The notes under the pieces: model-generated
Told to the model about the DNA's origin: nothing
What the model saw: the letters and a program-made list of their open reading frames with translations, nothing else
Databases searched by the model: none
Part shown: piece by piece, positions 1-11,985 of the stretch
Layout: each line of letters begins with the position of its first letter
How positions within the stretch are numbered: the stretch's first letter is position 1
From: Streptomyces sp. DH12
Lineage (GTDB): Bacteria > Actinomycetota > Actinomycetes > Streptomycetales > Streptomycetaceae
Assembly (NCBI RefSeq): GCF_020873895.1
Contig: NZ_JAHWGT010000007.1
Span: 185,382 to 249,381 of the forward strand
DNA: 64,000 nucleotides
Direction of reading: 5' to 3'
Made by a program: the position numbers and the translations under genes

Positions 1-126
1 CTTGGCCAGCTGGCTCTGCGAGCGCACGGGTTGCCGGTTGAGGATGTCCACGATCCGGCGGTGGCGCGCCGTGCGGGTCTGCGGAACGGAGGGTCCGCCA
101 TGGCCGTTGTCCTGCGCCTCGGTCAT
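1..126 (-). CDS. argR: arginine repressor ArgR, N-terminal fragment
   Basis: Only the first 42 codons are inside the window; the gene continues past position 1. The product is the ArgR-family repressor, whose arginine-bound hexamer binds ARG boxes and shuts down arginine biosynthesis. The visible part ends in the start of the winged helix: [20 protein letters not shown] is the typical helix-1 pattern of ArgR. The ATG at 124-126 lies 7 nt after the argD stop, so it is the last gene of the argCJBDR operon and very likely controls it through the site upstream of argC. The call rests on the short N-terminus plus position. Confidence 0.85.
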   Translation of the reverse strand, partial: MTEAQDNGHGGPSVPQTRTARHRRIVDILNRQPVRSQSQLAK

Positions 127-133
127 CGTTGTG

Positions 134-1323
<1,190 letters not shown>

Positions 1324-1327
<4 letters not shown>

Positions 1328-2253
1328 GCGGGTGCCTCCTGTGCGTCGGGCACGACCATCGTGCCGATGCCCTCGTCGGTGAAGATCTCCAGCAGGATGG
1401 AGTGCTGCACGCGCCCGTCGATGACCCGCGCCGTGCGGACGCCGTTGCGCACGGCGTGGAGGCAGCCCTCCATCTTGGGGACCATGCCGCTGGACAGCTC
1501 GGGCAGCAGCTTCTCCAGCTCGGTGGCGGTGAGGCGGCTGATGACCTCGTCGCTGTGCGGCCAGTCCTCGTACAGCCCCTCGACGTCGGTGAGGACCATC
1601 AGGGTCTCCGCGCCAAGCGCCGCAGCGAGTGCCGCAGCCGCCGTATCAGCATTGACGTTGTAGACATGTCCGTCGTCCTCCGAGCGGGCGATCGACGACA
1701 CCACGGGGATCCGCCCGTCGGCGAGGAGCGCCTCGACGGCCCCGGTGTCGATGGCCGTGACCTCGCCGACGCGGCCGATGTCGACGGCCTCCCCGTCGAT
1801 GAGGGGCTGGTGGCGGACGGCGGTGATGGTGTGGGCGTCCTCGCCGGTCATCCCGACGGCGAACGGCCCGTGCTGGTTGAGCAGTCCGACGAGTTCGCGC
1901 TGGACCTGCCCGGCGAGCACCATCCGGACCACGTCCATGGCCTCGGGGGTGGTGACGCGCAGCCCCGCCTTGAACTCGCTGACCAGGCCGTGCCGGTCGA
2001 GTGCGGCGCTGATCTGCGGTCCTCCGCCGTGCACCACGACGGGCTTGAGGCCGGCGTGGCGGAGGAAGACGACGTCCTGGGCGAAGGCCGCCTTCAGGTC
2101 CTCGTCGACCATGGCGTTGCCGCCGAACTTGATGACGACGGTCTTGCCGTGGTGGCGGGTGAGCCAGGGCAGGGCCTCGATGAGGATCTGCGCCTTCGGC
2201 AGCACGGTGTGCTTGCGCGGGGGTACGCCCGGCCGGGGCTTGGGTGAGGTCAT
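1324..2253 (-). CDS. argB: acetylglutamate kinase
   Basis: Amino-acid-kinase-fold enzyme of 309 aa that phosphorylates N-acetylglutamate; it is usually the arginine-feedback step of the pathway. VIKFGGNAM near residue 42 and VVVHGGGPQ (72-80) are the nucleotide- and acetylglutamate-binding glycine loops; [12 protein letters not shown] lies in the C-terminal ATP domain. The open frame runs 137 codons further upstream, but that part is antisense-like composition over argJ. The ATG at 2253 overlaps the argJ stop by 4 nt and gives the family N-terminus, so it was chosen. Neighbours argJ and argD confirm the pathway. Confidence 0.94.
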
Positions 2254-3401
2254 GAGCTGTAGGCGCTGTTCTCGTGGACGTAGTCGGCGGTGAGGTCGTT
2301 GGTCCAGATGACGGCGGACTCGGTGCCGGCGGACAGGTCGGCGGTGATGGTGACCTCCCGGTAGCGCATGTCGACGAGGTCGCGGTCCTCGCCGACGGAA
2401 CCGTTCTTGCAGACCCACACGCCGTTGATGGCGACGTTCAGCCGGTCCGGTTCGAAGGCGGCCGCGGTGGTGCCGATGGCGGACAGCACCCGGCCCCAGT
2501 TGGGGTCCTCGCCGTGGATGGCGCACTTGAGGAGGTTGTTGCGGGCGATGGAGCGGCCGACCTCGACGGCGTCGGCCTCGGTCGCCGCGTTCACGACCTC
2601 GACCCGGATCTCCTTGGAGGCGCCCTCGGCGTCGCCGATGAGCTGCCGCCCGAGGTCGTCGCACACCTCGCGGACGGCCTCGGCGAAGTCGTCGTGGGCG
2701 GGGGTGACGCCGGTGGCGCCGGAGGCGAGGAGCAGGACGGTGTCGTTGGTGGACATGCAGCCGTCGGAGTCCACCCGGTCGAAGGTGGTGCGGGTGGCCT
2801 CGCGCAGCGCCTTGTCCAGGTCGGGCGCGGCGACGTCGGCGTCGGTGGTGAGCACCACGAGCATGGTGGCGAGGCCGGGGGCGAGCATGCCGGCGCCCTT
2901 GGCCATGCCGCCGATGGTCCAGCCGTCGCGGCTGACCACGGCGGTCTTGTGGACCGTGTCGGTGGTCTTGATGGCGATGGCGGCCTTCTCACCGCCGTGC
3001 TCGGAGAGTTCGGCGGCGGCCTTGTCGATACCCGGCAGGAGCCGGTCCATGGGGAGCGGCAGCCCGATGAGGCCCGTGGAGGCGACGGCGACCTCGCCCG
3101 CGCCGATCCCGAGGACCTCCGCGGCCCGCTCGGCGGTGGCGTGGGTGTCCTGGAAGCCCTGGGGGCCGGTACAGGCGTTGGCGCCGCCGGAGTTGAGGAC
3201 GACGGCGGCCAGTTCGCCGGTCTTGAGGACCTGCTCGGACCAGAGGACCGGGGCGGCCTTGACGCGGTTGGAGGTGAAGACGCCGGCGGCGGCGCGGCGG
3301 GGGCCGGTGTTGACCACGAGGGCCAGGTCCGGGTTGCCGTTCTCCTTGATCCCGGCGGCGATGCCCGCCGCCGTGAATCCCTTGGCTGCCGTGACGCTCA
3401 C
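2250..3401 (-). CDS. argJ: bifunctional ornithine acetyltransferase / N-acetylglutamate synthase
   Basis: ArgJ of 383 aa. It moves the acetyl group from N-acetylornithine to glutamate, making the pathway cyclic, and may also acetylate glutamate from acetyl-CoA. The autocleavage site is visible as [13 protein letters not shown], where Thr179 becomes the N-terminal nucleophile of the beta chain after self-processing between Ala178 and Thr179. The GTG at 3401 was chosen over an in-frame upstream ATG at 3437 because a GGAG-type ribosome site precedes it and [14 protein letters not shown] is the family start. A 139-nt gap separates it from argC; its stop overlaps argB. Confidence 0.94.
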   Translation of the reverse strand: MSVTAAKGFTAAGIAAGIKENGNPDLALVVNTGPRRAAAGVFTSNRVKAAPVLWSEQVLKTGELAAVVLNSGGANACTGPQGFQDTHATAERAAEVLGIGAGEVAVASTGLIGLPLPMDRLLPGIDKAAAELSEHGGEKAAIAIKTTDTVHKTAVVSRDGWTIGGMAKGAGMLAPGLATMLVVLTTDADVAAPDLDKALREATRTTFDRVDSDGCMSTNDTVLLLASGATGVTPAHDDFAEAVREVCDDLGRQLIGDAEGASKEIRVEVVNAATEADAVEVGRSIARNNLLKCAIHGEDPNWGRVLSAIGTTAAAFEPDRLNVAINGVWVCKNGSVGEDRDLVDMRYREVTITADLSAGTESAVIWTNDLTADYVHENSAYSS

Positions 3402-3540
3402 TGTGTGTCTCCGTTCGGTTCTCCACCCGCGCGGCACGTGGGCGCGGGCCTCTTCGTCGTCCGCGGCCCGGCGGCCGCGTGCGCTCCCCCGGTCGCGTCC
3501 GGGCGGGCCTCCCCGGCGGGCTCCGGGTGGCGCCCCCCGC

Positions 3541-4623
<1,083 letters not shown>

Positions 4624-4832
4624 GGTCGGACGCGGAGGCCGTGACCGGTCCGTGACGCGCAGTGCCGGGACGCTCCCGGGCCGCCTCCGAGCCCGGCGCG
4701 GCAGTCCGCGCCAAGCACTCCTCGAGAGGCGGGGATGGAGCGTCCCTGCCGCGCCCCCTCACTGCCGACCCCACACGTACACGCGAGCGCGCCGCCGGGG
4801 GCACGCTCACGCAGGCGAAGATCAGGCGCCGG

Positions 4833-4860
4833 ACGGCTCCTTCCGGCCGCCGGGAGCCGT
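4833..4860 (-). terminator. possible terminator of the Rhs-immunity operon
   Basis: A perfect 8-bp inverted repeat, ACGGCTCC and GGAGCCGT, with a 12-nt loop lies 36 nt past the stop of the immunity gene. No T-tract follows. It would separate the toxin-immunity transcript from the arginine promoter further along. Confidence 0.45.
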
Positions 4861-4895
4861 GCCGCGCGACAGCGCCGCGATCCGAACGGACCGCC

Positions 4896-5372
4896 TCATC
4901 CCACAGGGTCCGTCGTCACCAGGGCGTAATCGAAATAGAGGGGATCCCCGTCCTCGTCCACCGGGTACTCGAAGCTGCTGTTGTTCGCGAAGATCACCTT
5001 GAGCTCCGGCAGGACGTCGAACCCGAGGTCGTTCTCCTCGACGACGTGGCCCCGTTCCTCAAGCCGCGTCAGCAATTCATCGCTCGGAGTGCGGAAGACG
5101 TCGAGCCCGTCAAGGGTGACCCTCATATCAGCGCCCTCGTCGCGGAACCGCCAAACCTCCACATTGGTCAGCTCGCCCTTGCGGAAGCCGAGCATGACGT
5201 TCGCCCGGTAGCCGTCGTGCTTGCAGAGGATCTGCCCCGGCTCCGCCTCGGCGTCCGCGTCCGGGGTGGTCAGACCCAGCTCCCGTGCAGCGCTCCCGGC
5301 CTCTTCGGCCGACATGCCGAACCGGAACGTCGCGAAGCCGATGTGCGGCAACAGTTCCACGTCCACGTCCAC
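4896..5372 (-). CDS. putative immunity protein of the adjacent Rhs toxin
   Basis: Acidic 158-aa protein without signal peptide or membrane segment. No family could be named with certainty; the N-terminal phrase FATFRFGMSAEEA resembles the FGM-type start of several small proteins found beside polymorphic toxins. The assignment as antidote is by position: it starts 25 nt after the toxin stop, on the same strand, and its composition (more A/T at third positions than the neighbouring core genes) matches the toxin tip. It would bind and neutralise the nuclease-like C-terminal domain in the producing cell. A housekeeping role cannot be excluded. Confidence 0.6.
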   Translation of the reverse strand: MDVDVELLPHIGFATFRFGMSAEEAGSAARELGLTTPDADAEAEPGQILCKHDGYRANVMLGFRKGELTNVEVWRFRDEGADMRVTLDGLDVFRTPSDELLTRLEERGHVVEENDLGFDVLPELKVIFANNSSFEYPVDEDGDPLYFDYALVTTDPVG

Positions 5373-5397
5373 TCCTTCATATTCGTGTCAGATTTCG

Positions 5398-8300
5398 TCA
5401 TGCCAGCAGGGCGACTTCGTCGACCGCCCACCCTCTCTTGGTGAGCATGGCCTGGAAATTCTTGTTGTCCTTCAGGCTTTCCACCATCTCCTTAATATGA
5501 TCATCGTACCTTCCAGGGAATCGCGCCTTGATATCGTCGATGTCCATGCGCATGGCCTCCGTGAGGCGCCCCTGATTGATCAGTTCCCGTTGCCATAGCT
5601 GCCACGCCTGCGCCTCCAGGCTGGACCCTGAGCTGTACAGCTTCTGGTGGTCGTCGAGATCCATGCGAATCGCCGGACCATTGTTGACCTTCTGCTTCTT
5701 GTGTGGTCTGTTCGCGATGTAGAAGCCGGGCTCGATGATGTCCTTCCACGCCGACTTGGGAGGAATGTGGTTGACCTCCATGTCGACGGAGGAGACCCGC
5801 CGCCCGTTCACCTTCTGATTGGCCGGAAGCAGGCCCCCGTACCAACCGGCCCTCGTCGTGCAGCCCTTGGCGATCAGCCCCTCGGGGTCCATCAGGGTGT
5901 ACGGGTTCGTGACGTAGGCAGCCGGGTTGGGGGCGGGGGCGAGCCCCAGAGGATCGGCGGACACGTACCGGGCGGTTTCCGGGTCGTAGTGCCGGTAGAC
6001 GTTGTAGTGCAGTCCGGTCTCAGGGTCGTCGTACTGACCCGGAAAGCGCAGCGGCGTGTAGGCGGTGGCGTCACGGTTCCAGGCTGTGAGCCCCCAGACG
6101 GTGGAACGGTTGTGCCAGGCGATGTCGCCCCGCTCGTCGACGAGTTCCGTCGGCGTGCCGACCAGGTCGGTGACGATGGCGAAGAAGCGGCTGTCGACCT
6201 CCTCGTCCGGTCCGGGACCGTCGCCGACGGTACGGCGCTCCAACTGGGAAAGGGGGCGGTAGCCCTCGTGGTCCCAGGTCAGGGTGACCCCGGACGTCAT
6301 GTCGGTCTGCTCGGCCAGCCGGGTGTCCTCCCACGAGAAGAGGACCGTGGCGGCGACCGTGGTGCCGTCGGCGGCCATACGGTGCTTGGCGGTGCGGCGG
6401 CCGAGGGGGTCGTAGGAGTAGCGCCAGACAGTGCCGTCCGGGGTGGTGCAGGAGGTGAGTCTGTCCTCGGCGTCCCAGGTGTAGCACCAGGTGTCAGGCT
6501 TCCGGGACAGGCGCTTCTTCTGACGCATGACGACCCGGCCGGCGTCGTCGTACGCGTAGCGCAGCCCGCCTGCGGAGACCAGCCGCGTCCCCTCGTACAC
6601 TCGCTGCCCGCGGCTCTCCGTGTACCGGGCCCGGGCGGGCCACTGGGCGCCGGTCTGGTTGCCGGCGGCGTCGTAACCGTACCGCTCGGACCAGTCCTCC
6701 ATGGTGACTCCGAGCGGCCTCCCCAACGGGTCGAGGTCAAAACGGGTGGTCAGCCCCTTGAGCTCGTCGGTTACCGAGGTGAGAAGGCCGTCGGCACGGT
6801 AGGCGAACGCCCGGGAGCGGACCGTGCGGCGGTTCGTGGACACCGTCTGGGACATCAGGCGGCCGATGGTGTCCCAGGTGGAGGCGAGCACCACCGGGGC
6901 GGCGGCGGGCCCAAAAGTGCAAGTCAGCTCGCGGCCCAGCAGGTCGCGGGTGAAGTCGAGGGCGTGGCCGGCGACCGCGACGCGAGTCCGGTTGCCACCC
7001 TCGTCGTACCCGTAGGAGGTGACGGCGCCGGTCGGCGTGGTGCGCGAGACCAGCTCACCATGGGCGTCGTAGCCGAACCGCATGGTGCGCCCGTTGACGG
7101 TCTCCGACAGCAGGCGGCTCATCGCGTCGTACTCCAGGGCGAGCACGGACGTCGGTGTCGCGGCCTGGGTCAGCCTGTCGGCCGCATCGTAGGCGAACCG
7201 GGTGACCGTCCCGGCGGCGTCCTTCTCCCGCAGCCGGCCGAGGGCATCGTAGGTCAGGGCGAGGCGGTGGCCGGCCGGGGTGACGCGGGCGACGAGCCGG
7301 CCGACCGCGTCGTGCTCGTAGCACGAGGTTCGACCGTCGAAGTCCGTCTCCGACGTGGTCAACCCGGTGGGGCCGTAGCCGTAGGTCCAGGTCCGACCCT
7401 GGGCGTTGCGGACGCAGGTGACCCGCAGTTCGGTGTCGTACGAGAACTCGTACCGAGCGCCGTCCACACCGGTCCGCGCGGCGAGCAGGTCGAACCAGGT
7501 GTACTCGAATCGGACGGTGCCGCCCCGGGGACCGGTGTACGAGAGGCAGTTGCCCTCCTCGTCCCAGGTCCATGACTCGGCTGTCCCGTTCGGGGCGGTG
7601 CGCCGGGACAGCGAGCCGTCCGGTGTCCACTCCAGCCGGGTGACGGACCCGGCCGGGTCCACCGACTCGCGTGGCCGCCCGAAGGCGTCCCGGGTCACGG
7701 TGTAGGTAGCGCCCCGGGAATCCGTGACCGAAAGGGTGAGTCCCGCCGCATCGTTCACCCGTCGCTCCGACAGCCCGCCCGGGAAGACCACCGCAGCGGG
7801 GGCACCCGCCGTGTCATACGTGTAATGGGTGGACGTTCCGTCAGGGGCCGTCAGCGACAGTCGGTTCCCCCGCTCGTCGAAGGTCTGCCGCCAGACCGAT
7901 CCGTCCGGCCCGGTGACCGCCACAGGCAGATGCATCCCGTCGTAGACGACGGATGTGCGGCGCCCGTCGGGCAGCACCATCCCGACCAGGTCGCCCCGCT
8001 CGTCGTAACGGAACTCGGCCGTATTGCCGAGTTCGTCGGTGCGGGACAGCAGGTTGTCGTACCGGTCCCAGGCGAAGCACACGGTGTGGCCGCGGGCGTC
8101 GGTCTCGGCAACAGTCTGGCCGATGCTGTTGAACCGTGTGACGGTCACCGCGCCCGTGGAGTCGGTGAACCGGGTGACACGGGCCTCGACGTCGTAGGAG
8201 AAGCGAGAGGAGAGCGCCCCGTCGGGGCCGATCGTCTCCGCCACGCGGCCGGCGTCGTCGTACACATAGGTGTACGTGTGCCCGTTGCGATCGGTCCACG

Positions 8301-10095
8301 ACGTCACTCGCCGGTGCTCGTCGTAGGTGAGGCGCAGTGGCACACCGGACGGACCGGCGACCGAGTCCAGGTTCCGCTCGGCGTCGTATCCGAAGGAGGC
8401 GACGCGCACCGGTCCTTCGGGAGTCTCCACGTCCAGGGTGGTGACCACACCTCGGTCAGGGTCGGTGCCGACGCGGACCCGGTACCCCGCGTCGTGGCTC
8501 ACCAGCGCCGGCAGGCCGTCCTCGGAGCGGCCTATCCGGTAGGCGTTTCCGTTGCGGTCCTCGACGTCGGTCAACCAGTACAGCCCCGAGTGGTAAGGGT
8601 TGCCGTCGAAGCGCCGAGTGAGCCCCGTGCGCGGGTCGGTGACCGCGTACGTGACCTCTCCGAGGAGGCCCCGCCCGGCGAGGACGAGGGGCAGCCGTTC
8701 ACCCTCCACCGGCATCAGCTCCTGGCCGACCTCGGTCGGCACTGCCGGGTAGAACAGAACAGAGCCGTCCTCCCGTGCCCATGCCACACCCGCCCCGGTC
8801 ATCTCCAGGCGCTCGTCGAGCGTGGAGGCCCAACTGCTCCCGAAGCAGTGACCGAAGAGATAACCGGATATGTGGGTCCGCCGTAGCACCAGTGGGAGGA
8901 TCCCCGGCAGGACGAGATCGGTCTGGGGCATGACCATCTCCCCGGTGGCCACGTCCACCGGGTCGGTCTTGCACCTTCTGCTGAGCAGAGACATCGCGAC
9001 CTCGCGAAGGCGGTCCAGTGCCTCGCGCATCGAAGTGGGGCGACGCCGACGCACCTGCTCCGAGCCGCCGCGGCGAGGGTCCGTGCCGCCTCGGTCCCCG
9101 CCCTTGCCGTCGTTCGAGGCAATGGCTCGCAGACGGTCGCGGACATCGGCGTCAGTGTCTTTGTGCGTCTTCGAACCACCCTTGATCGCGTCCGGGACCT
9201 TCTTGCCGATGTGGTCCCCGAGATCGCCGAGCGCCTTGGTGAGCTTTTCCGTGATGCCCTCGATGGAGGTGTCGAGCACGGCGGTCAGAGAGTCCTTGCC
9301 CTTGGCGCGGCCGTGGTGCCCCTTGGCCTTGCCGAGCTTGCTGCCGGCCCGGGACTTCATGGTGATCTGCACGGAGGCCAGGTGCGTGGCGGCGTTGCCA
9401 TGGGCGTCGTGGTCGATCTTCGGGCCGCCGCCGGGCCCCGGGCCGGCGGAGCCGGCTGAATTGAGCTGCAGTCCGTCCTTACCCGCTTGCACGGTCCGGC
9501 CGGTGTCGTACCCGTCTTGGACACCGGCCGCGTTGAACGCGGTCTGGATCGCGAGATCGGCGACGATGTTCTCGATCGCGGCGACCGCGGGCGCGGTGAG
9601 CGTGGCGAGGATCTCGGCGACGGCCGCCTCCGCCATCTCTTTCAGGATTCGCTTGAACGCGATGCGAGTCGCGGCGATTTTGGCGCCGGCCAGCAACGTC
9701 GACAGGCCGGCCGTCACCGGCGCGAACGCCAGCGTGACCCCCACCGTCGCGCACAGGTCCGCGAGTTCACCCACCGCGGCGGCCTTCCGGGCGACGATGA
9801 TGTCGGCGACCCGGTCTAGGGCACCGGCCACCAAGCGGGCCGCCTTCGCCAGATCCTTGTGCTTGCCCTGCACTTTGGACCAGTGCTCGTCCAGGGCGGT
9901 GAGCGACTCACTCTGCCCGCTGGAAAGCAGCGTCTGCACGTGGGCGTACGCGGTGCCCGCGTCGTCGTCGGCGTCGTCCGCGAACTCACGCAACATGTCA
10001 GCCATGTCGCGGTACGCGTCCTCGTCCACGTTTGGCCAGCCCACTCCGATGACATCGAGCATCGTGTCGACGCCTTCAGGTATCACATATCCCAC
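5398..10095 (-). CDS. RHS-repeat polymorphic toxin with HNH/EndoVII-like C-terminal tip
   Basis: 1565 aa. Residues 1-330 are helical, without signal peptide, and begin GYVIPEGVDTMLDVIGVGWP, the packing domain seen on WXG/CpnT-like actinobacterial toxins. A DUF6531-type segment (CKTDPVDVATGEMV) leads into about 900 residues of YD/RHS repeats such as YTYDTAGA and FSYDVEARV. The core ends at DPETGLHYNVYRHYDPETAR and NPYTLMDPEGL. The variable tip (about 1408-1565) carries EVNHIPP (His1443), GPAIRM and DDH (His1483), suggesting a His-metal nuclease. GTG at 10095 was preferred to the longer frame from 10152 because it gives the usual N-terminus. Export is probably by type VII-like or contact-dependent means; no secretion genes are adjacent. 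Confidence 0.85.
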   Translation of the reverse strand: MGYVIPEGVDTMLDVIGVGWPNVDEDAYRDMADMLREFADDADDDAGTAYAHVQTLLSSGQSESLTALDEHWSKVQGKHKDLAKAARLVAGALDRVADIIVARKAAAVGELADLCATVGVTLAFAPVTAGLSTLLAGAKIAATRIAFKRILKEMAEAAVAEILATLTAPAVAAIENIVADLAIQTAFNAAGVQDGYDTGRTVQAGKDGLQLNSAGSAGPGPGGGPKIDHDAHGNAATHLASVQITMKSRAGSKLGKAKGHHGRAKGKDSLTAVLDTSIEGITEKLTKALGDLGDHIGKKVPDAIKGGSKTHKDTDADVRDRLRAIASNDGKGGDRGGTDPRRGGSEQVRRRRPTSMREALDRLREVAMSLLSRRCKTDPVDVATGEMVMPQTDLVLPGILPLVLRRTHISGYLFGHCFGSSWASTLDERLEMTGAGVAWAREDGSVLFYPAVPTEVGQELMPVEGERLPLVLAGRGLLGEVTYAVTDPRTGLTRRFDGNPYHSGLYWLTDVEDRNGNAYRIGRSEDGLPALVSHDAGYRVRVGTDPDRGVVTTLDVETPEGPVRVASFGYDAERNLDSVAGPSGVPLRLTYDEHRRVTSWTDRNGHTYTYVYDDAGRVAETIGPDGALSSRFSYDVEARVTRFTDSTGAVTVTRFNSIGQTVAETDARGHTVCFAWDRYDNLLSRTDELGNTAEFRYDERGDLVGMVLPDGRRTSVVYDGMHLPVAVTGPDGSVWRQTFDERGNRLSLTAPDGTSTHYTYDTAGAPAAVVFPGGLSERRVNDAAGLTLSVTDSRGATYTVTRDAFGRPRESVDPAGSVTRLEWTPDGSLSRRTAPNGTAESWTWDEEGNCLSYTGPRGGTVRFEYTWFDLLAARTGVDGARYEFSYDTELRVTCVRNAQGRTWTYGYGPTGLTTSETDFDGRTSCYEHDAVGRLVARVTPAGHRLALTYDALGRLREKDAAGTVTRFAYDAADRLTQAATPTSVLALEYDAMSRLLSETVNGRTMRFGYDAHGELVSRTTPTGAVTSYGYDEGGNRTRVAVAGHALDFTRDLLGRELTCTFGPAAAPVVLASTWDTIGRLMSQTVSTNRRTVRSRAFAYRADGLLTSVTDELKGLTTRFDLDPLGRPLGVTMEDWSERYGYDAAGNQTGAQWPARARYTESRGQRVYEGTRLVSAGGLRYAYDDAGRVVMRQKKRLSRKPDTWCYTWDAEDRLTSCTTPDGTVWRYSYDPLGRRTAKHRMAADGTTVAATVLFSWEDTRLAEQTDMTSGVTLTWDHEGYRPLSQLERRTVGDGPGPDEEVDSRFFAIVTDLVGTPTELVDERGDIAWHNRSTVWGLTAWNRDATAYTPLRFPGQYDDPETGLHYNVYRHYDPETARYVSADPLGLAPAPNPAAYVTNPYTLMDPEGLIAKGCTTRAGWYGGLLPANQKVNGRRVSSVDMEVNHIPPKSAWKDIIEPGFYIANRPHKKQKVNNGPAIRMDLDDHQKLYSSGSSLEAQAWQLWQRELINQGRLTEAMRMDIDDIKARFPGRYDDHIKEMVESLKDNKNFQAMLTKRGWAVDEVALLA

Positions 10096-10611
10096 GACTC
10101 GACAGCCCCCGTTTGCGCTCACCACACGAAAGTGTGTCGAACAGTTTGGCATGTGCCGTGTCTTCGCCCGTGGTCAGGAGCCCGGAGTAACACGGGGAAC
10201 GCTCCCAGCGCGGCTGGAAACTCAGCTCGACGTGGTCGACCCGCCCGTCTGGCACGGCGCGGACGTACTGGAAGCCGTAAGGCGGCCTACTCCAGCCGTC
10301 CGGTAACTCGCATCTCCATGTACGACACGCTGGTTTGCGGGCAGCTCCATCTGCGCGCCCCGGGGTCTCCTTCGCCCAGCGGTCTTGACCGTTCCGCAGC
10401 CTTCTGGTGTTCCAACCAGGGCTTGGTGACTGCCCGCCAGGTCTGTCGGCGGACCATCGTGGCGACGACTGTTGGACTGTTGCCTTGGCAAGTCGCTCTT
10501 GCCCACCCTCTGCGGGACGGCCGTCGTGGTACGTGGTTTCTCCACCGGGACCTGCGGGTCGGACGGGAGGGCGCGCCGGGCCCGGCGCGGGGGCCGGGCC
10601 CGGCAGGGGGG
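10096..10611. other. gene-poor stretch upstream of the Rhs gene
   Basis: About 515 nt with lower GC than the flanks. It must hold the Rhs promoter. Open frames cross it on both strands, but none has convincing codon bias, a good ribosome site or a recognisable product. One leftward frame (about 10150-10330) contains protein-like phrases such as PYGFQYVRAVPDG and HVELSFQPRW without a start, so a decayed gene is possible. No terminal inverted repeats or transposase motifs were seen. Confidence 0.4.
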
Positions 10612-11985
10612 TTACAGAGTGATCATCAGGGTGCCGCCGTCGAAGTACGTGCCCATGTTCTTGCGGACCGAGACGGCGCCGCTCGGGGCCTCGTACACGA
10701 AGAGGTCGGCCTTGCCGTCGCCCGTGGCGTCGCCGAAGCGCAGGCGACCGAGGTCGCTGCCGTCGACGAAGCGGCCCCAGCCGGCGCTCCAGTGGGTGCC
10801 GCCGTCGAAGTGGGTGCCCATGTTCTTGCGCACCGAGACCTTGCCGTCCGTGCCGTGCACGATGAGGTCGGCCTTGCCGTCGCCGGTGATGTCGGCGAAG
10901 TACAGCCGGCCGAGGTCGCTGCCGTCGACGAAGCGGCCCCAGCCGGCGCTCCACTCCGTACCGCCGTCGAAGTAGGTGCCCATGTTCTTGCGCACCGAGA
11001 CCTTGCCGTCCCTGCCGTGCACGACGAGGTCGGCCTTGCCGTCGCCGGTGATGTCGGCGAAGTACAGCCGACCGAGGTCCTTGCCGTCGACGAAGCGGCC
11101 CCAACCGGTGCTCCAGACCCGGCCGGCGTCGAAGCGGGCGCCCAGGTTGCGGTGGACCACGACGTCACCGTTGGTGTGCTGGACGACGAGGTCGTCCTTG
11201 CCGTCGCCGTCGACGTCGGCGGGGGTGATCCGGTCTCGGTTGCGCACCTCCTTGATCCAGCCCGCGAGGTCGTCGACGCGGGAGTCGACCGCGCCGGTGC
11301 GGGTCTCCGACGCGGGGGCCCCGAAGCATCCTCCCTGCCAGGACCGGCTGTGGAGGGCGACGAGTTCGACCTTGCCGTCCTTCTGGCGCAGCGCGGGACC
11401 GCCGGTGTCGCCCATGCAGACCGACGCACCGCCCTGGCCGGTCAGGGAGACGGTGGTGGCGTCCACCGCGTCGACGAGGAAGTCGCCGGTGTGGAGGCGG
11501 TCGGGGACCCAGGAGGTCTGCGACCGGCCGAAGCCGGCGCCCGTCAGGGTCTCGCCCGCGACGGCGGCGGACGCGGCCGGCGCGATCGGGGTGATCCCGG
11601 TGACGGGGCGCGCGAGACGGGCCAGGGCCACGTCGCGGTCCGTGCGGGGCACGACCTCGACCACGTCGACGGTCTGGCCGCCGAGGGTCGCGGCGGTCTT
11701 CACGGCGGGGCGGCCCGCCGGCACGGCGGAGCCGGGGGTGTCGGTGAAGCAGCTGGACGCGGTCAGCAGCCACTGCTGGTGGACCAGGACGCCGGAGCAG
11801 CCCCGGGCCGGGGCGGCGGGGTCGCCCATGCGCAGCTGGGCGGTGAAGGCGTGGGCCCCGTCGGCCGCGGGCGCGCCGCTCAGCGCGTGGGCGGCCGGCG
11901 CCGTGAGCAGTCCGGCGGCGAGGGCGGCGACGAGGGCGGTGGCCATGCCGCGGGGGTGTCTGGTCCTGGACGGTGTACCGAGCAC
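10612..11985 (-). CDS. secreted trypsin-fold pseudoprotease with FG-GAP repeats
   Basis: 457 aa with an N-terminal Sec signal (hydrophobic run about 15-30, cut near AHA). Residues 40-255 have the S1 protease fold: LLTASSCF where active enzymes have TAAHC, RDVALARL with Asp118, and GDTGGP (192-197) where active enzymes have GDSGGP. The His and Ser of the triad are therefore replaced by Ser78 and Thr194, so classical proteolysis is unlikely. Residues 260-455 contain four FG-GAP/VCBS calcium loops (DVDGDGKDD, DITGDGKAD twice, DATGDGKAD), two of them in nearly identical tandem blocks. Probably an extracellular binding protein. The GTG at 11985 has GAGGA ten nt upstream. Confidence 0.85.
   Translation of the reverse strand: MLGTPSRTRHPRGMATALVAALAAGLLTAPAAHALSGAPAADGAHAFTAQLRMGDPAAPARGCSGVLVHQQWLLTASSCFTDTPGSAVPAGRPAVKTAATLGGQTVDVVEVVPRTDRDVALARLARPVTGITPIAPAASAAVAGETLTGAGFGRSQTSWVPDRLHTGDFLVDAVDATTVSLTGQGGASVCMGDTGGPALRQKDGKVELVALHSRSWQGGCFGAPASETRTGAVDSRVDDLAGWIKEVRNRDRITPADVDGDGKDDLVVQHTNGDVVVHRNLGARFDAGRVWSTGWGRFVDGKDLGRLYFADITGDGKADLVVHGRDGKVSVRKNMGTYFDGGTEWSAGWGRFVDGSDLGRLYFADITGDGKADLIVHGTDGKVSVRKNMGTHFDGGTHWSAGWGRFVDGSDLGRLRFGDATGDGKADLFVYEAPSGAVSVRKNMGTYFDGGTLMITL

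Noticed and set aside
5647-7575. 642-codon open frame antisense to the Rhs gene
   Set aside because: Shadow of the YD repeats; Gly/Val-rich, no domain, no ribosome site.
10222-10545. 107-codon leftward frame with GSHQALVGTPEGCG
   Set aside because: Phrases look transposase-like at first, but no DDE/DEDD motif, terminal repeats or continuing frame could be found.
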